A stretch of 23,164 bases of DNA, from contig JAIRLS010000207.1 in NCBI GenBank assembly GCA_031259205.1, positions 1-23,164 of the forward strand, read 5' to 3'. Shown here piece by piece: positions 21,758 through 23,164 of this stretch. The stretch is from Bacteroidales bacterium (GTDB lineage: Bacteria > Bacteroidota > Bacteroidia > Bacteroidales > UBA4181). Below the pieces are notes generated by a model. The model was not told the DNA's origin. It did not search any database and saw only the letters and a list, made by a program, of their open reading frames with translations. A program made the position numbers and the translations under genes. Position 1 is the first letter of the stretch, and each line of letters begins with the position of its first letter.

Positions 21758-21957
21758 CCACATCAAAGAACTAAAATAATTTTGATTTTTTGACTGCTTC
21801 TCACTATTTTCTTCTATCCATTGCGAGGAATTTTTATGCGTTTGTGGGTAATCTTCAAAATTTCATGCTATTTTTGCATTGGTAAAAACCGCAAAATGAT
21901 GGGTATAATATAAAACAGTTGGCTGTTATAGTAGAAAATAGATGGTAAATAGCAGTA
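21758..21957. other. Intergenic region upstream of the DUF4261-like gene
   Basis: This 200-base AT-rich spacer has no gene. It carries a -7 element (TATTTTTG, 21869-21876), and I see no strong hairpin terminator for the preceding gene. Confidence 0.4.
21869..21876 (+). promoter_or_regulatory. -7 promoter element of the DUF4261-like gene
   Basis: TATTTTTG fits TAnnTTTG. The ATG at 21958 is 81 bases downstream. A TTG at 21842-21844 is 24 bases upstream, too far for a normal -33. Confidence 0.45.
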
Positions 21958-22818
21958 ATGAAAACAACGTATGAACCGCTGAAACGGCGAATGCCTTACA
22001 GGATGGCGTTACTTTTCGATAGAAAGGGTGAATTGCCGAATAAGGAAGTTTTTTATGAAAAGCTACGGGCACGCGGTTATGAGGTTGAGCCTGATATTGC
22101 AACCGCAAAGATGTGGTCATTCTATTTGCCTGAATATACAGTGGATTGCGATGGCGCCAAGTGCGAGCCTTATCAACTCTTGCTGACGGATTATACCGAG
22201 GTAAAAAAAAGCTACGGAGACGAACTCTCACGAGGGCAGTTCAAGCGTCCGGATGACGGGGAGATGCTGGATTCCTGCAAGTGGCAAGTCTTCATCGGCG
22301 ATTTTTTTTCGAGTGCGCATCCGGCGAATATGCGTGCGCAGATTCTCTCCGACTGGCTGGAAATAGCTCTGGAATTATTCCCGACATGCAAGTGCGTATG
22401 GTTTGAAGGCAGTCAAAACGTCATGTCCGCCGCTGATCTCAGGAATAATCCCTACGAAGGAGATTTGCGCATCTTTCATGGCGCGGTAAAAGTCCGTTTT
22501 TTCCGCATCCTTGATACGGAAGACATGGTAGTAGACACGCTGGGACTTTATGTGTTTGGTATTCCCGACGTGCAGTTCCATTTTCGCGGACTAAACCCCG
22601 ACCATGTAGTCGGGCTGGCTGCCAACGTCGGAATATACCAGTTCTGTAATAACGTACCCATCGAAAACGATGAAACTGTCGACGGTTTAGATGCAGATGG
22701 CAGCTACCGACAAGACATCCGCTGGAAATGCCAATATGAAGTGTCGCTATTTGCGCCCCAACGCGAAGTGTTAGATGTAAATACAGGGAAATTTGCTGCG
22801 GGTATACGGGACGAATGA
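21958..22818 (+). CDS. DUF4261-like cytoplasmic protein, function unknown
   Basis: The 286-residue protein has no signal peptide or membrane segment. Its C-terminal half has the pattern I associate with DUF4261: VWFEGSQNVMSAADLRNN (148-164), VVDTLGLYVFGIPDVQFHF (191-209) and GLNPDHVVGLAANVGIYQF (211-229). The N-terminal half (MALLFDRKGELPNKEVFYEKL) is less clear. DUF4261 proteins are widespread in Bacteroidota and their biochemical role is unknown; some members occur near polymorphic-toxin or immunity genes, but none is seen here. It stands alone between the glycosidase and the convergent surE. Assignment is from memory of the motif, so confidence is moderate. Confidence 0.6.
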   Translation: MKTTYEPLKRRMPYRMALLFDRKGELPNKEVFYEKLRARGYEVEPDIATAKMWSFYLPEYTVDCDGAKCEPYQLLLTDYTEVKKSYGDELSRGQFKRPDDGEMLDSCKWQVFIGDFFSSAHPANMRAQILSDWLEIALELFPTCKCVWFEGSQNVMSAADLRNNPYEGDLRIFHGAVKVRFFRILDTEDMVVDTLGLYVFGIPDVQFHFRGLNPDHVVGLAANVGIYQFCNNVPIENDETVDGLDADGSYRQDIRWKCQYEVSLFAPQREVLDVNTGKFAAGIRDE

Positions 22819-23014
22819 AAAAGACGAAACGGCAAGTCTGTCCGAAAACATGCGGATTATACTGTCCTCGCTTGTAGGGACGGGAAATAAATAAACTATC
22901 ACTGTTCGCAATGACAGACTTTTACTGTTTGCTTCAACTTTGCTTGAAACTGTTATATCTTATTTATTTCACATTCCTTAAAGTATTGTCCATTATATCT
23001 TTATTTTGCATCCC
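22819..23014. other. Convergent intergenic region before surE
   Basis: This 196-base space separates two convergent genes. It contains a weak hairpin, GTCC/GGAC around CTTGTAG, near 22863-22881. I found no tRNA, no strong terminator and no credible short gene. Confidence 0.35.
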
Positions 23015-23164
23015 TTAGGCATTGCGGAACAATTTTTTCAGCGAGGAGATGCTTTCATAGGCGGTCATGTCGATCTGTATAGGCGTTATGGCGATGTAAC
23101 CCCGGTTGAGCGCCCATTCGTCGGTGTCCTCCGCATGTGGTTCTTCGTTGACAAAGTCGCCCGT
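23015..23164 (-). CDS. surE: 5'/3'-nucleotidase SurE, C-terminal fragment (truncated by the window)
   Basis: The minus strand encodes 49 residues up to a TAA (complement at 23015-23017). It reads TGDFVNEEPHAEDTDEWALN, then RGYIAITPIQIDMTAYESISSLKKLFRNA. The DTDEWAL and GYIAITPIQIDMTAY segments match the C-terminal part of Bacteroidota SurE, a metal-dependent phosphatase that dephosphorylates nucleoside monophosphates, commonly linked to stress survival. The catalytic N-terminal part is outside the window, so catalytic residues cannot be checked. Confidence 0.87.
   Translation of the reverse strand, partial: TGDFVNEEPHAEDTDEWALNRGYIAITPIQIDMTAYESISSLKKLFRNA

Noticed and set aside
1..23164. 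CRISPR array, insertion sequence, integrase or prophage
   Set aside because: I saw no regularly spaced direct repeats, no transposase or recombinase motifs, and gene order and composition look chromosomal throughout.

Overview
The window is a 23.2 kb piece of a Bacteroidales (phylum Bacteroidota) chromosome with moderate GC content. Four things point there. Bacteroidota -7 promoter elements (TAnnTTTG) lie just upstream of many genes. The C-terminal tail of a TonB-dependent receptor enters from the left. There is an N-succinylornithine-type carbamoyltransferase of the Bacteroides kind. A 29-residue basic COX24-like peptide sits between an HU gene and rng. Nearly everything is intact core-genome content: there is no integrase, transposase, CRISPR array, rRNA or recognisable tRNA.

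Layout. 1-145: end of a TonB-dependent receptor. 344-1708: stand-alone TrpB2-type tryptophan synthase beta gene. 1731-3095: radA. 3265-4332 (minus): mutY, convergent with radA. 4476-4884: HU protein plus the COX24-like peptide, closed by a strong terminator at 4907-4945. 5180-10054: tightly packed run rng - dsbD - KorB-like - KorC-like (gaps of 4, 11 and 9 bases), very probably one transcript. 10094-11370: small membrane protein and argF'. 11477-12526: YejK/NdpA-family nucleoid-associated protein. 12730-13638: AraC-family regulator, convergent with gyrA (13681-16278, minus). 16504-17409: exported DUF6263-like protein. 17487-18694: membrane-anchored TPR protein overlapping ribH. 18721-19662: secreted GH43 enzyme. 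20087-21757: secreted sialidase-fold (GH93-like) enzyme with a CBM9-type domain. 21958-22818: DUF4261-like protein. 23015-23164 (minus): 3' end of surE.

How the genes work together. Genome maintenance (radA, mutY, gyrA, HU, YejK-like), RNA turnover (rng), envelope thiol chemistry (dsbD), ferredoxin-linked 2-oxoacid metabolism (the beta and gamma subunits, without the alpha subunit in the window), biosynthesis of arginine, riboflavin and possibly tryptophan, and two exported carbohydrate enzymes. GH43 next to a GH93-like enzyme would fit exo-type arabinan trimming, but this is inference.

I did not find a clear undescribed multi-gene system. The points most worth a second look are: the carbamoyltransferase specificity residue, which is Ala where the Bacteroides fragilis enzyme has Pro; the orphan KorBC pair behind dsbD; the hairpin cluster and structured leader between the two glycosidase genes; an orphan promoter-like element behind radA pointing into the 3' end of mutY; and recent tandem duplications in the DsbD linker.
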